Shown piece after piece: positions 1 through 14,587 of a DNA stretch of 64,000 nucleotides. The position numbers were made by a program, and so were the translations under genes. The stretch is from contig CM062383.1 of assembly GCA_031310005.1 (NCBI GenBank), forward strand, positions 1,364,001 to 1,428,000. Direction: 5' to 3'. The notes below the pieces were generated by a model, which was given only the letters and a program-made list of their open reading frames with translations, was not told the DNA's origin and did not search any database. This DNA comes from Dactylellina haptotyla (taxonomy: Eukaryota; Ascomycota; Orbiliomycetes; Orbiliales; Orbiliaceae). Every line of letters starts with the position of its first letter. Position 1 is the first letter of the stretch.

Positions 1-3000
1 GCCAATTTTTAACAGATAGTGGATGGGATGGGATGGGAAATGCCCAATTCTAGCGTCGGGGAGCTAGGATATATACAATTTTGGCATCATTTGACCAGTC
101 CGTGGAATGGTACTCTCAGAAAAAAGGTCTGTCTGCCACCTCCATGGCTTGCCTCCTCCGGTAGTCCTTGAAATTTGTAATTCACCATTGCCACTTGCTT
201 CGACAGCCCTATCAACATCTCCTACCAGCCCATCCCGAGTTTCCAAAACCTCTCGCCCTTTGCATATGTACATAAGTGGGGTGGGATTTACGGCACGTAC
301 GCTGTATGTGATAGTGTAAATTTCAGACAACAGAATTCGTAGGATACTATTTCCTTGATATAACTGCAGCAAGGGCGAGACCCGCACGAACAGACATATT
401 TTTTCACTCATCCTAGAATCCTGGATTTCTAGTTTTCTGGTTTCCAATGACCGGGGCCAGCTGAATGGCCAAAAAATAATACCATGTCGATCTTAGATTT
501 ACAAGAATTTATGTTGGCTATTGAGGGGATTAGCAGAAACGTTTGGAGCTTGACCTAACCTTGGGGCTGATGCAGCTAGGCGAGCTGCTGTTCTCGGAAA
601 AGCATTGCCATGATGCTTTGCCGTCTTGCCGGGCATAGCTTAGACGAGCCGAAAAGTACCTTCTATACTAAACAATCAATTATCACGGGAAACAAAGGAT
701 ATCTCTTTTCGTAATTATTAGAACCGTTGGGCCTATCGCAAATGCGCAGGTGGGGGGGTAGCTCGACTAACGCCAGCGCGAAGGGTGCACCGCCAATCAA
801 ACGTATCCAATTCTCGAAACATATATTGCAATCGGCTGCGTGATGACAGGATGCTAGGACGACCCTGCGTACATTAGTAAAACTAGTACCATGGATCTTA
901 TCCTAGGAACCACGCCATAAGCGGAAAGCTCGGAGGTATTCTCAAGTACCAGGTCTGAGCGAGGTATTGCGCCTGTTGGATAGCATTTTGACAGGGGCAT
1001 GTTGGATGATCCCATGGCTCTCAAGTCGCCCGCTTAGGCTTTTAAATTGCGTTTCATGCTGCTTTCCCACCTCATGCACCTAAATATATTTTATTTTCGC
1101 CTACCTGAGATGAATCGATTATGTGGTAGCACCGCGCTTGGGACATGTCGGACCGGATTCCTGAGCTCTTGAAGAAGGGCTAGTTTCCCTTGCGTCCCTT
1201 GTCCCGCTCGTCAATGTATAATTGGTGCCCCTTCCAACATTTTTGACGTCTATAAACCCCGAAAGCGTCGATAAATTGTCTTTTCGGTATACCTCGGTGA
1301 CGGCCTTGAAGGTAAACCGAGTTCCTGAGCGACTAGGCCATCAATACACTGAACATCGGAATCCACAAGCCCTCAAAGGGTGAGAATCTAATTCCAAGGC
1401 TTTGGCCTAAAAAAAAATCCTTTTGAAAAAATTAAAAAAAACTTCGAAAGATGGTTGAGGAGGAAGAGTTCTGAAGGAATCCTGCTGCAAGTTCATGTTG
1501 GAAGACGAAATATGAAGCATCCGATTGGGGGGCTGTGGCAGGGAAATCACCTGTACAGCTGTTTGGCGGTTTCCACCGTAAAGGGCAAACTCTATGAGAC
1601 TATAGGTGTGGTTGCTGAGCTGCAAGATCGTCAAGGCGAGATTGTCTTATTGTTTGGGCGACGAGCTGGCGGTTTGTTCTAGGCCCGCTAGGAATCCTAG
1701 GACCATGCAAGAGCTTTAGCGTGGGACCCAACCATGGTACATGTGTGAATACGAAGTCCAGTACTGCACTGGCTGTCGGACTGCGCTGGACAACATATCG
1801 ACTTGTCATTATCTGTACCTTTCGGATAGCCAGCCCGGGTCATTGGGGCCAGGTCCTTCCTTTGTACTACCTTATGACGGGCAATCATGATCGTGATCAG
1901 TGCACGAGCTCCGACTGATTCTTGGTAACACAAAATGCGTGTGAATCTTAGATTTGCGGACTATGGTATCAATTCCTCGTATTATCTGTGCAGTTTTTCT
2001 TTAAGGAGGGGTTCCTAGTCGCAACCCTTTGTTTGTGCGACCTCAATGTTTGAGGATTAAGCGAAACGCGCTCAAAGTGAAGTATCGAACATGAGGTTGC
2101 AGTTCGGCGCTCCCATCCGCAAGTCGTAGCTCCTGCCTAGGAAGTTAGATATTTCGCTCGCCTCTAGTATGCTTGTTTCTATCTCTCCTATTTACTTTTA
2201 GATGAGGAAGGGCCACTTGCCTCCGTTTAGTGAGCGCGCAAACCTGGTACAAAGTGGTACTTCGATTCTTCGAACCATCCAGGGTCAGCTCAAGATAGAC
2301 CAAAAGAAAACATGTGCTCGTCTCAACACAGCGCTTGAGAAACTAGCTGCATGTCGACAAATAGTGATCTGGAACGAAATTTCTGATCTCATCCGACATA
2401 TATAGTGTTATTCTAGCCCTGAGAAATGTTCGAAGTGGCCGCGCGGGACACGTTTGATTACACCCTTGACCCAAGCAACCTTGCATATGGTAGTGGGGAA
2501 TCCAACTGCGTTTGAGATGCAGCTTCCAATACGACCCAACTGCGCTACAGCATGCCCTTGGCATTCAATCCCATAATTTTGACTGTAAGAATGGCCAGGA
2601 ATTCTCTTCCTCAGTTCTATTCAGCAATTCAAACCGGGTTCACAAAGCACATCTACATGGGATACAATAGGCATTATTGGTCGCCCTAAGAACTCGCCTA
2701 TGCCTATTTAAACCTTATTGTCAACCGTTGCCCTGCTTGCATGTGATATTCGAGCTTCTATTACCCTCGAAATACCAGAAAAAGGAGGAGTGTAGAGGCA
2801 AGGTCGTTTAAGATGACAGTACGTGACCAAATTATTCTACAAAGATATCCTGGTGATTTCGTTCTAGCGGCAAACGTTGCAAACTCGATCGCCTGGATCC
2901 ACTCCAACGAAACTGTCCCAACTTGTAGCCTAGCCTCGCATTAGCGGCTGTCTATACTTCTTGGCAGCAATGCTGGTTATCGGATGTAAAACTCGTCGAG

Positions 3001-4560
3001 TTCGTTGAAAGTCTCGAACAAGAAACCTTGCTTTTTGGCATTTTTGAGATGGGGTAATGCGAAGGCCATGTGAGGCGGAATGGGAGGTTGTGCGCCAAGA
3101 CGTGCCTTGGAAGCAGGTTGGTCTCCACTTTCGACTGCGGCGTCTTTGGGGAGCCGTTTTTTTTTCGCACGCCGCTTGGAATAAATAAAGTTGAAAGGAA
3201 ACATGCATAACAAGTTTCGGTTCAATTCACCGAATCTCGTCGTAACCTCGAGATGATGATGGTGCTTGCGCTCGATGCGTTGGACAGGATGCTTTATGAT
3301 AGATCTAATTGGAGACTCTTACCTTCGCACTCGGGTTCCTTTCTTATGGCATTATTGAGGCACATTCTCAAAGGTAACACCCATAATTGCAGGGGGACTA
3401 AGGACGCTTCTGCGATTTGTATTCTATCGAGAGATACTCCTAGGCATTTGTCCTTATCGCAGGCGCGAAATTCGAAATTTTGAATGAAGTACCCCCAAAG
3501 GACACGAACTTGGTTCCGTCCGCATTATTGAATTCAGAAGAATTGGCTTATGATCGTGTTTGTGGATACAGAAAGTATACTCGTGCCGTTTTCAAAGGCA
3601 GGGCGGAGCGATTTTCATGCTGCTACTTACTAACGGCGTTTGTCCACGCATTTTTTTAATTTTTTCTTTGGTTTTTGTGAATCACGCTTTTTTATCCTGT
3701 GGCATTCGGATCCTTCCAAATCTTTTGGTTCGGATTGGACTCTCTGATTGGGTCTCCTCTCGGTTCACTGGAAGCGACTGGGGCTCAGCCGTCTGAACAG
3801 CCCATCCCTCTCAGACTGGGGTGTTCAATAGCTCCCGCTGCACATCTAGGGCCCTAGGCTTTTCCCAGGCTTCTGGTTGTGGGCAAGACTTTTTTGTGAA
3901 CAATCACCTTTTGGTACCGCTAGGACGCCATCCCTGCCCCCAATTCTCTTGAAGCCTTCTCTGAGTGGCCTACCCCCTCATTTCCTCAGACTTAGTGCGC
4001 GATGGACTCATTTCTTTGGGGGCTCAACTAAGCCGCGGTGCAAAACTGGGAAGCCGTAGCGGGGAGACTGTTGATCAGCCTCGCGTGGTTGAGTTTGGGC
4101 GTCTGTGATGAGAGGTGGGCACAGAGTTCTGCACCTTTGTCTCTGCGATCTGAGTGTCTGACGACTCACCTGTGAATGTCGTCCAGGCTGGCCTTTGCAC
4201 TTGTGCACAGCATAAATAAAGAGACGATGCGGCGCCGTCACTGCATATAGGATTTTTCTTCTCGGGAGCCATTCCTTTAAATTGTCGACAGAGTTATCCG
4301 CTGAACAAGGGAGGGAACGTCAGGTGTTTCGCTTACCCACATCTCGATATCGAATAGACCCAGTCGAGTTAAGCCAACCCCTCGAAAAGTGGAGATCCGA
4401 ACTGGTTGCAGGTTGCTGAAGAACCGAAGGCCGCTAAGATCGCTCTTCCCAAGCGGTTGCCTGACCTGAAGCTGGCAATCGACCTATCTGCCGATTTATA
4501 ATAAGAAAGCATTTATTTTATCTTCGGGTTCTCCCCTTCTCTTTCTCTCTTGTGGGATTT
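1..4560. other. Gene-free left flank
   Basis: I see no gene that can be supported here. Short open frames occur (for example 1455-1682 +, 2202-2405 +, 2977-3225 -) and a few have protein-like composition. None matches a family I recognise, and none joins by good splice sites into a longer frame. There is no terminal repeat, target-site duplication or transposase motif. The stretch could be decayed sequence plus the promoter of the E3 ligase at its right end. The last 100 bases are pyrimidine-rich (4521-4550), as expected for a fungal leader. Confidence 0.5.
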
Positions 4561-7075
4561 ATGATGTTGCAGGTCGAGATTCCCCGCCCGTCGTCCTCGC
4601 CCGCAACAATGTCGTCCGCCACTTCGAATCCTGTCTCTGCAGCCCCGAATACCCAGAACTCGAAACTAGGGAAACAGCCACTGCCCAGGGAACTAGACTG
4701 GGAAATATATAAAGAACAAGTCCTTGATAAGCATATCTCGGAAGCCCAACTTGGCGATTCCGAGGACGACCTCACAAATGGACCTTATTCGCAAAGCAAG
4801 GCCAAGTTCAATGATGTGTTGCAGGAGCTATTGGCGATTCAATTCACAATTACAAAGCTGGAACGAAGGCCGAAAACCTCTAGCACCAGTTCTAGCGTCA
4901 ACGTTCTCGGGGCGGGGTCTGTTTCCGATGCCTCAGTTGCTTCTGCAACGGAAGGCAGTTCGTCAAAAAGGCACACCCAAGATACCATGTTAACTGTACC
5001 CCCGGAAACGCTAGAGGCGGGTTTGGCTGCGAAGATCAAACACACAGAGGGCAGCTCAATAAGAACTCAGCAAGATGACGAAGAGGAAGTCGTCGAAGAA
5101 AACACCGAGGGACCGATTGAGGAAAAGGCTGAGGAAAAGGCTGAGGAAAAGGCTGAGGAAAAGGCCGAGGAAAATATAGATGAGAATATGCCTGAAGAAA
5201 TCGAGCGACCTGTTTCGAGAGCGTCGGTATCTTCAAGTTCCTCGGATGAATCGAATCTGGATCCCAATCGGCCATTCATCGAAGGGCCCATACACGATTA
5301 TTTCCCTGCTATGACCCGATATATGGGCAAGAGGGAAAAGATTAAGAAGGCGATCTGGACTGTAAGACTGGCGCCAGCCAAGGCTACCGCGTCCGTCAGG
5401 AAAAGTGTATTTGGTGAAGAGAAATGGAGCACTTCACCTTATTTTTTATATGACGAATACCGGGAACAAGCTGGCACCAAGGGCTTAATTGAGAAATTCA
5501 AATTTGAGTTACAGGCGCCAGATCTCTCGACCGCGGCGGGCAAGATATATGCTCGAGCATGCGAGCCATACTTCAAGGCTCCTGGAACGACTAAAAGGTA
5601 TGAAGCTTTGCCAACACACAATCAAGGTTATCCTGAATGCTAACATTCTTCTTCGTTTAGAGAGTGTGTCTCTTGCACCGATATGTTCCCTGTGACTGAA
5701 ATCATCACCTTGGATTGCAACCACAAGTATTGCGAAACATGTCTCAGCTTTATGGTCCTGGCGGCATCGCAGCAAGAAAGTACGATGCCTCCAAAGTGCT
5801 GTGGAACACGTGTTCGCCCGGCTCTTATTAAGAAAGTTCTCAAGACGGACGAAGACAAGATTAAATTCTCACGTAAAATCATTGAGTATGATACTTCCGT
5901 CGAGAAGAGATTGTTTTGCCCGAAAAAGAAATGCGGGGCCTTCATTCCTTATCATCCTCGCAAAGATCAACACCATCCTCTCATTGGTACTTGCCAGAAG
6001 TGTGGAACGAGAGCTTGCCGTATATGCAAAGGCAAAGCTCATAAGCCTAACGAGGACTGCCCTGAGGTAAGATTTTCTGACACTTTAAATACACGCAAAC
6101 AAGAATACTAACTTCGTGGCGTAGGATCTCGGTTTAAATGCCGTCATAGATCTTAGCAAGGCCACTGGCTGGAAGCGGTGCTACCGTTGCCGCGCTATGA
6201 TTGAACTCAATTATGGGTGCAATCATATGACGTGCCGCTGTGGTGCCGAGTTTTGCTACATCTGCGGAAATCCGTGGTCATTCGAATATGGTTGTCCGAC
6301 AGGGTGTGTCCAAGGAGATGCTGATATCCAGAATCTCGTCGAAGAGCTCGCGGATCGGGCGAGAGATGAAGCGGAAGAAATCGATCCGGAGATCTTGGAA
6401 CAAACAAGACGAGAGGCGGAAGAGCTGCGACTCGCTGAGGAGCAGCTGGAGAGAACAAAGGAGGACCTGAAGATCAAAGCTTTGCTCAGAACTCAGAAGG
6501 AAGAACAGGAAACATTCAACAAGTACTCGGGAGATGTCATCTTCAAACTCCGACAACGGCATTACGAAGAGATGACCGATCTCCAGCTGGAACATGTTGG
6601 CGAGTTTCTTACCCATAATGGCGAACTTGAGGATCGCACGACGGAACTTGCTCAAGACGCCAAAGAAAAAGAGGCCGAGTTTTGCCAAAAGCTCGGGATG
6701 ACGGAAGCGGAGGTGAAGAAGAGTCAATCGTGCGACGAATTTTCTGCACTCTCCTTGAAGAACCGCGAAGAGATGCTCGCGATGAAGAGGAAGTGGGATC
6801 ACGAGCACATCGCACTAAAGTATCGTCATAAGATGGGACTCGAAAGGCTTCGCGCAAAGCAAAGTCTTGAAGAACAAGTTGTGGAAATGGAGTTGTCTGA
6901 GCGTAAGACGAACTTCATTACAGAGCAGCGTAACGTTCTTGCTCGAATGCTCGAGTGGAGACATCTTGCTACTGGTGAGCTGTATGCACCAGCTGAAGAC
7001 GTATACGCTACGGTCGTATACACCGAAGAAGAAGCAAAGACTTTCGAAGAGGAGCTTCTTGCAATTGCCATCTGA
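4561..7075 (+). CDS. RBR-type E3 ubiquitin ligase (RING1-IBR-RING2) with long C-terminal coiled coil
   Basis: Transfers ubiquitin through a RING1-bound E2 and a RING2 cysteine. Exons are 4561-5597, 5661-6066 and 6125-7075, giving 797 aa. RING1 starts at C348 (CVSC, then DCNHKYCETC). The IBR follows (FCPKKKC to CRICKGKAHKPNEDC). RING2 begins CYRC at residue 500, and C513 in GCNHMTC aligns with the catalytic cysteine of HHARI/Parkin. The first 345 residues are low-complexity and acidic, with a 12-bp tandem repeat encoding EEKA units. Residues after about 545 form a charged helical tail of about 250 aa rich in E/K/R/L, likely coiled coil. An in-frame ATG at 4609 has a better start context than 4561/4564, so 4609 is an alternative start. 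Substrates cannot be inferred. The family is certain; the architecture outside the RBR module is unusual. Confidence 0.9.
5119..5166 (+). repeat. 12-bp coding tandem repeat (4 copies)
   Basis: Four nearly perfect copies of GAGGAAAAGGCT run head to tail; the last copy ends in GCC. They encode repeated EEKA in the acidic linker of the E3 ligase. A repeat of this kind can vary in copy number between strains without breaking the frame. Confidence 0.95.
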
Positions 7076-7822
7076 GTATCTTAAATTTTTATTCATATAT
7101 ATTTGTGTTGTTCTTCATTCACTGTCATTTCGACAATCCATAGCAGTTTCATTTGTTTGATATTTAGGAGCAGCGAGGCGTTAACGGTTGTGTTTTTTTT
7201 TTTTTTTTAACATGGTTTTGGTCACTGGCGCGATTGGTTTCAAGAGGTTTGTCTCTGGCTCTAGAAGTCAACTTAGACAACGTTCACAGTTGGGCGGCGA
7301 TGCGCCTTCGAGCATACAGTTATTTCATTTGTATAATTTTCTTGTCTCGTACCTACATTTCTTACTATCGTAGAAACTTTTGCTGGCTCATTTATATTTG
7401 TTATTATATATAAAATCCACGATTAATCCTGAGTATGCATTTTGATGTCTGAAACTAAACTGGTGTATGCACCTTTACGTCATCCCATTGGCTTAAACGG
7501 AGGGAGCATTCAAGCGAGCAGAGAGCATGCGCCCAAGTAGAACATGCATACCAACCGCTATTAATTTGTTATCTGGGTTAGATGTGTGCAAAACAGTGGT
7601 ACCCCACTCCTCTATCACGGGAAATACTATTCTGTCCATCCGTCACTGCCGATAGATACAGTCGCTTACATGTAAATCAAGCAGAACTTCGTCTCACGAT
7701 GCGCTTCCTTGGTTTTTTTGGTTTGATTCCACGATAAGTATATTCGTTAACCAGGTTGCATTGTTCGTCGACAACGCAGTACTGGTTCTGCTTGTCGTGT
7801 GGGTACCCAGCCGGCTACCAAA
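7076..7822. other. Intergenic region
   Basis: This is the 3' flank of the E3 ligase and the promoter/leader of the carrier gene. It holds a T16 run at 7193-7208 and AT-rich sequence near 7380-7410. I see no gene in it. Confidence 0.7.
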
Positions 7823-8783
7823 ATGGCGGACCAGGCGCCACCGCCAATTGTATCGTTCATAGCGGGTGGCATCGCAGGCGGCGTGGAAGCGCTAACAACG
7901 TATCCTTTCGAGTATGCGAAAACTCGCGCACAGTTAAAACATGACTCGGTCAATCCTACACCGCGAAATCCTTACCTGATCGTTACCGAGACCGTGAAGA
8001 AGGAAGGAAGTCGCGCGCTGTACAAAGGGTGCACGGTATTGATTTTTGGGAGCATAGTAAGAGATGGCGTGCGATTCATGTCTTTTGATGCGATCAAGAA
8101 TACCTTCCAAGATAGAGAATCAGGTCGGTTGTCCGCGGGAAGGAGTTTACTGGCAGGAATGACTTCTGGGGTTATCGCAAGTGTATTTGCGGTAACACCA
8201 ACAGAAAGAGTGAAGACAGCAATGATAGATGATGCGAAAGGCGACAAGAACTTCAAATCTCCATGGCATGCTATCCGCGCCATAGTCCGCGCCGATGGAT
8301 TGAAAGGATTGTATCGTGGCTTCGCCGGGACGACTATGAAGCAAGCGTCTACGACTTCGCTTCGGCTTGGAAGCTACAACATCATGAAGGATGCAGAACG
8401 AGCTAACCACATACCACAGAATTCGGCGACGAGTTTTTTCAATGGCGCTGCTGCGGGGCTGCTTACAACTTTAGCGACACAGCCTTTTGATACGTTAAAA
8501 ACGAGGTCTCAATGCGTGAAGGCAACAACAACCCGCGAGGCATTCCAAGGAATTCTCCAAGACAGAGGACTATTCGGATTCTGGACTGGGACAATCATGC
8601 GGCTCTCGCGGACAGTTGTTAGTGGTTAGTATACTCTAGGACACCAAATTTATACGTATTTAGATACCTGGCTAAAATCTCTCATACCTGTTAGGTGGCC
8701 TGCTCTTTACTGTTTATGAGCTGGCTGTGAGGGTTGTAAAATTATCTCAAATCGTTTATGCCGATAGTTTCATAATTAACTGA
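7823..8783 (+). CDS. Mitochondrial carrier, tricarboxylate (Ctp1) type
   Basis: Inner-membrane solute carrier of the SLC25 family. Exons are 7823-8624 and 8695-8783, giving 296 aa, the normal length. Three repeats each carry the carrier signature: YPFEYAKTR near residue 31, TPTERVKT near 130, and QPFDTLKTR near 225. The family features GCTVLIFGSIVRDGVRF and IDDAK resemble the citrate/tricarboxylate carriers Ctp1 and Yfr045w, which exchange citrate or isocitrate for malate. The first in-frame ATG (AAAATGGCG) is used. The short second exon supplies the expected last helix (GGLLFTVYELAV), which confirms the splice. The exact substrate is inferred from family resemblance only. Confidence 0.87.
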
Positions 8784-9643
8784 TTGATTAGGAGAACTTG
8801 CATATAACTGGATTTGGATATGCACTTCATTGATAGGATATCGTCCTTCCATCGATATATTTACTTTCAACGGCAATCTCCAATAAGAAACACGAAGAAG
8901 ATGCCGGATGACTCTGTTATGAATATACTTTTGCTCTCTCACAGGTTTCAATGCAACGTCAGTATACGTTGGCCATTCCACAAAGCAGAATCGTGCTACT
9001 GAAAGGGTGGCGCTGAGGACGAAGACGAAGATTCCCTCCGTGAGAATTCTTGGTTTCTAAATAATGGCTAGTTCAGCGCTTGATCTCTTCTCTCTTCACC
9101 CTACACACACACTTCACTATCTTCCTGGCATCTCAAAGGAATATCGGCTTTCTTTCTTCGAACTGTAGCTTTGTTGAGCCGATCTCGGGCACCCGATCTA
9201 ATTGCCAGATACTCTGCGGCGCCTCTGTTCTGGGAGTCTCAATCAGCCTTCCGTTTTTACATGTAAGTCTCGTTGCAGGCCACCTCTGCAATACCTCTGC
9301 TGCTGCTGCTGCTGCGGTGCGTGCGGTCTTCAGCTTGATATAAAACCGCTCCCCTCGCCTTTTGCAGACTTGGCCGCGCTCACAACAAACTCTTCCTCTT
9401 CACCAAACAACCCCGTCGCTCCCATATCCCCACTGCCCTCTGCATCCGTGTCAACTTTCGGTGGAGCTGTCAAAGCATATATATACGCACAGTTCTAGTT
9501 TGGGTTTTTCCCCCCCTCTCCTTTGCAATTCTTTCAATCTGTTTGAAGACCTATCCCACTAGTATGCAAGCAAGGCGACATTTCTAGCACTTATCATACA
9601 ATAGATGGACTGACAAAGTAACTTTTACGTAGTAAGATCTAAA
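8784..9643. other. Intergenic region and long pyrimidine-rich leader
   Basis: This 860-base stretch ends in CT-rich DNA (9080-9560) that looks like the 5' leader of the DED1-like helicase. A CTG-rich run (TGCTGCTGCTGCTGC) lies at about 9300. No conserved coding frame is visible, and the short frames here are compositional. Confidence 0.6.
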
Positions 9644-11881
<2,238 letters not shown>

Positions 11882-12335
11882 GATGTCGCTTATTATAAAC
11901 TTCTGATTCGCAGATATGCTTGTTCCTTTATGCTTGAGGTCCCTACGTCTGGTTCACGACTATGCTGGAAGATAGGGATTGTGTTTTACTTTCATTTGTT
12001 TTATGAGGAACCTTTTTTAACCGCTGGCCTTGGGAAAAGAAGGCTTTTAAAATTTTCAACGCATGTGTTTAAACGTTTATAGCGAACGGCATGTATCTCT
12101 AGACAGAATGCGAGGCGAATAGAAACAAGACTCTCTATGACTTGACTCCGGTACCCTTTACGGTTCTTCCTCGAGTTGATCGTGGGGAAGTGTTACTGCA
12201 GGGCAAGACCCTGAGAAAGGAAACCAAAACGCAAGGGTTCAATACACAAGATATTTATTTCATTTCTTCGTTAGGACGTCTATTGAATAGTAATACGATT
12301 TCTTGATCTACGCTAGCGTGAAAGGCTAAGAAAGG
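11882..12335. other. Convergent 3' intergenic region
   Basis: The helicase and the kinetochore gene converge here. The stretch holds both 3' ends and no gene that I can see. AGAAAGGCTA-like text near 12330 immediately follows the kinetochore stop codon (minus strand). Confidence 0.6.
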
Positions 12336-13431
12336 CTAAGTACCGGCATGCCACTTCAGCCTGTCGAACAAGCCGTCTATCCAGCTCATTTTATCGGCTT
12401 CACCTCTGACCCAGTTCCCTTTGATCTTGAGTTCCATGGGTAAGACTCTCTTGCCGTCTTGTTTAACGATTATGCCTTCGGCCCCGCCTTCTTCGTTCAA
12501 GGCGATCCAGCCGAGGCGTTTCACGCCAAAGCTCTGGCTACCGAGCCATTCGACCTCGGCCAGTCTCGCTTCCGGATCGACTGTGAATTCTGAGATGTAG
12601 ATTGGCGGGATTTCCGACGGGGTTGGGTGATTTTGGGGTAGGTTTTCGGTCACTCTGGCCTTCACCCGAGCGAGATGATCGGCACGAAGATAGTGCAGGA
12701 CGAGGATCCGGCGCATGTCGCGGACCAGACGGTCTAGATTTTGGAGACGGGGTGGCGCGGGGAGCAGCTTTTCGGCCAGGGAGTTGAGAGAAGCGAGAAA
12801 ATACGAGGGGATGGTATGCCTGTGGATAGCCACATGGGTGGATGAGGAGGTTTTCTCTGGGAAGGGCTCAGATGGGGTGGGCTTTGGCGTGGTGTCATAG
12901 GGTTTGAGGAAGATGTAGTAAGGTGTGCCGAATTTGCCGTCAGCCATGACTTCGATACGGATCCCTTGTAGCTTCCCACCGTTGGGGGCGGGGTCTTGGA
13001 CTTCGAAGGAGGTGAGGCCGGCCATGCGGTAGAGGGCTTCTTGGTCCCATGCTTCTTTATCAGCGGTGAGGTCTGCCGCTTGTTTCAACAGGACGGCGTT
13101 TAGATTTGTGTCTTCAATCTGCAGGGGGTCTGCTGAGCCGTCGGGGTTTGGGACGGATGTCTTTATGGTCTGCGAGGATGCGGTGTCGAGGGCGTGCTTG
13201 AGGGTGTGGGTGGAGCGCAAGCTGAGCAGTTCTGCCTGCCGCTCGTTTCGGTTCTTTGTCAGTTCGCGGACTGACCCGCACTCTCAGCATGCATTCGTTA
13301 CATATTACTGTCTTCAAAATGTAATATATCGGACGGATTGTAGACGTACTCTGCTTCTGCAGCTCCTCGACGTCCGGCCCGTCAGAGGAACCCGCGTCCG
13401 ACGGCGAGGCGGGCACCGGCGGGGAGGACAT
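12336..13431 (-). CDS. Kinetochore protein of the CENP-O/Mcm21 family (probable)
   Basis: Exons on the minus strand are 13431-13350 and 13270-12336, giving 338 aa; the intron is 79 nt. The N-terminus is proline/serine-rich, followed by a short coiled coil (EELQKQIRELTKNRNE, residues 22-37, formed across the splice junction) and then an RWD-like region with GIRIEVM, PYYIFLKP and a HRHTIPSYF segment. This order and the IRIEV...PYYI...HTIP pattern resemble fungal CENP-O (Mcm21), a subunit of the COMA inner kinetochore complex. The assignment rests on remembered family patterns, not a search, so I keep it probable. It is divergent from the acetyl-CoA transporter, 994 bases away. Confidence 0.7.
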
Positions 13432-14425
13432 GCTGGATGTGTTGCGAGGACGTTGGATTTTGTGTGTTGATCAGACCCGACAACGCCGGCGCGCGTTTGC
13501 TGGGCGACGGTGTCACCGCACGCAACGCAACGGGATCTGAGTATCTGTGCAGTTCTGGTGGGATACGAGGGGTTCCGCGGTCTGCTCGAGCGGCGGGGTG
13601 AGGCTCTGGCCGGTGTGCCTGGCCGGGCGACTGAGGTATCGGTGCTCTCTCGGTGCTGCTGCGGCGGGCAGCTGTGGAGTGGATGGACGGATATCGATAC
13701 AAGAATGGGTACGCAAATGTCACGGTGCAGAGCAGATGCGTCGATTGATCAAACGAAGCGTTCGATCGCGTTCCGGATGTTTGATTTGACCGCATCTGAT
13801 TCGAGGAACCGGACGGGGGACCTGGCCGCGGGACCCTGGCAGAATGAGCCCGCCCTGCGAGCAGAGGAGCCGATTGATCAGAGAGATAGGGGACAAGCTG
13901 TCAATAATATCAAGCGCTCTGCTCAGCTCGTCACCGCATCACGGAATCGATTCACGCTCTGTCGCTCTCTCGTCAATAGCTCTTTGCAGGTGTTTCCAGG
14001 GTATCCGGCATTCGCCCTTCAATCGACGGTATAAAATAGAATAAGAGCATACGGACGTGCGGCCCCAATGCTATTTTGGTGACGGTGTGGATATAAAGAA
14101 ACCGTCAACACCAAGCGCCCAGACACGAGATCGAGAGCCCCCCGCGAGAAGCAGGAGATCACAGAAACCTCAAGCCGTCGTCCGGTCCCTGCCAAGATAG
14201 CCTCCTACTCCTCCCCGGATCCCCTCCCTTCGCGTGCATCGTGCCTGTTCGTGGCCGCTAGCGAGCTCCAGCGCGCGTCCACCTCCAACCGCCAATTCGT
14301 CCCGGCCGACGATACGATCCGGTCAATCTGGCCTCCCCGCCCAAAAGCGCACCCTCTCCACGGCCACTCCCACGCCCGCAGACGCAGACCACCAGCACCA
14401 CCAATCGAGCTCGGAAACATCGTGC
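13432..14425. promoter_or_regulatory. Divergent promoter region, kinetochore gene and acetyl-CoA transporter
   Basis: A GC-rich region between two genes transcribed away from each other. Long open frames on both strands (for example 13510-14034) are what GC-rich DNA gives by chance; none looks like a family I know. The right 300 bases are C-rich and probably the leader of the transporter. The sequence TATAAAATAGA at about 14031 is a possible TATA element for the rightward gene. Confidence 0.5.
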
Positions 14426-14556
14426 ATGTCGATTCCGCTGGCTTCCATCTCCGGTGCATCCTCCTCCTCGAAAACCCCTGGCTCTGCAGAAGACCTTCAA
14501 CCGTTCCTCTCTCACAGGTATGCATCTGCGCATGGACCTTGCGCTTTCTCGACTTC

Positions 14557-14587
<31 letters not shown>

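Noticed and set aside
6278-6808. 176-aa antisense frame in the E3 ligase
   Set aside because: Leu/Phe/Ser-rich mirror of the Glu/Lys-rich coiled coil on the sense strand.
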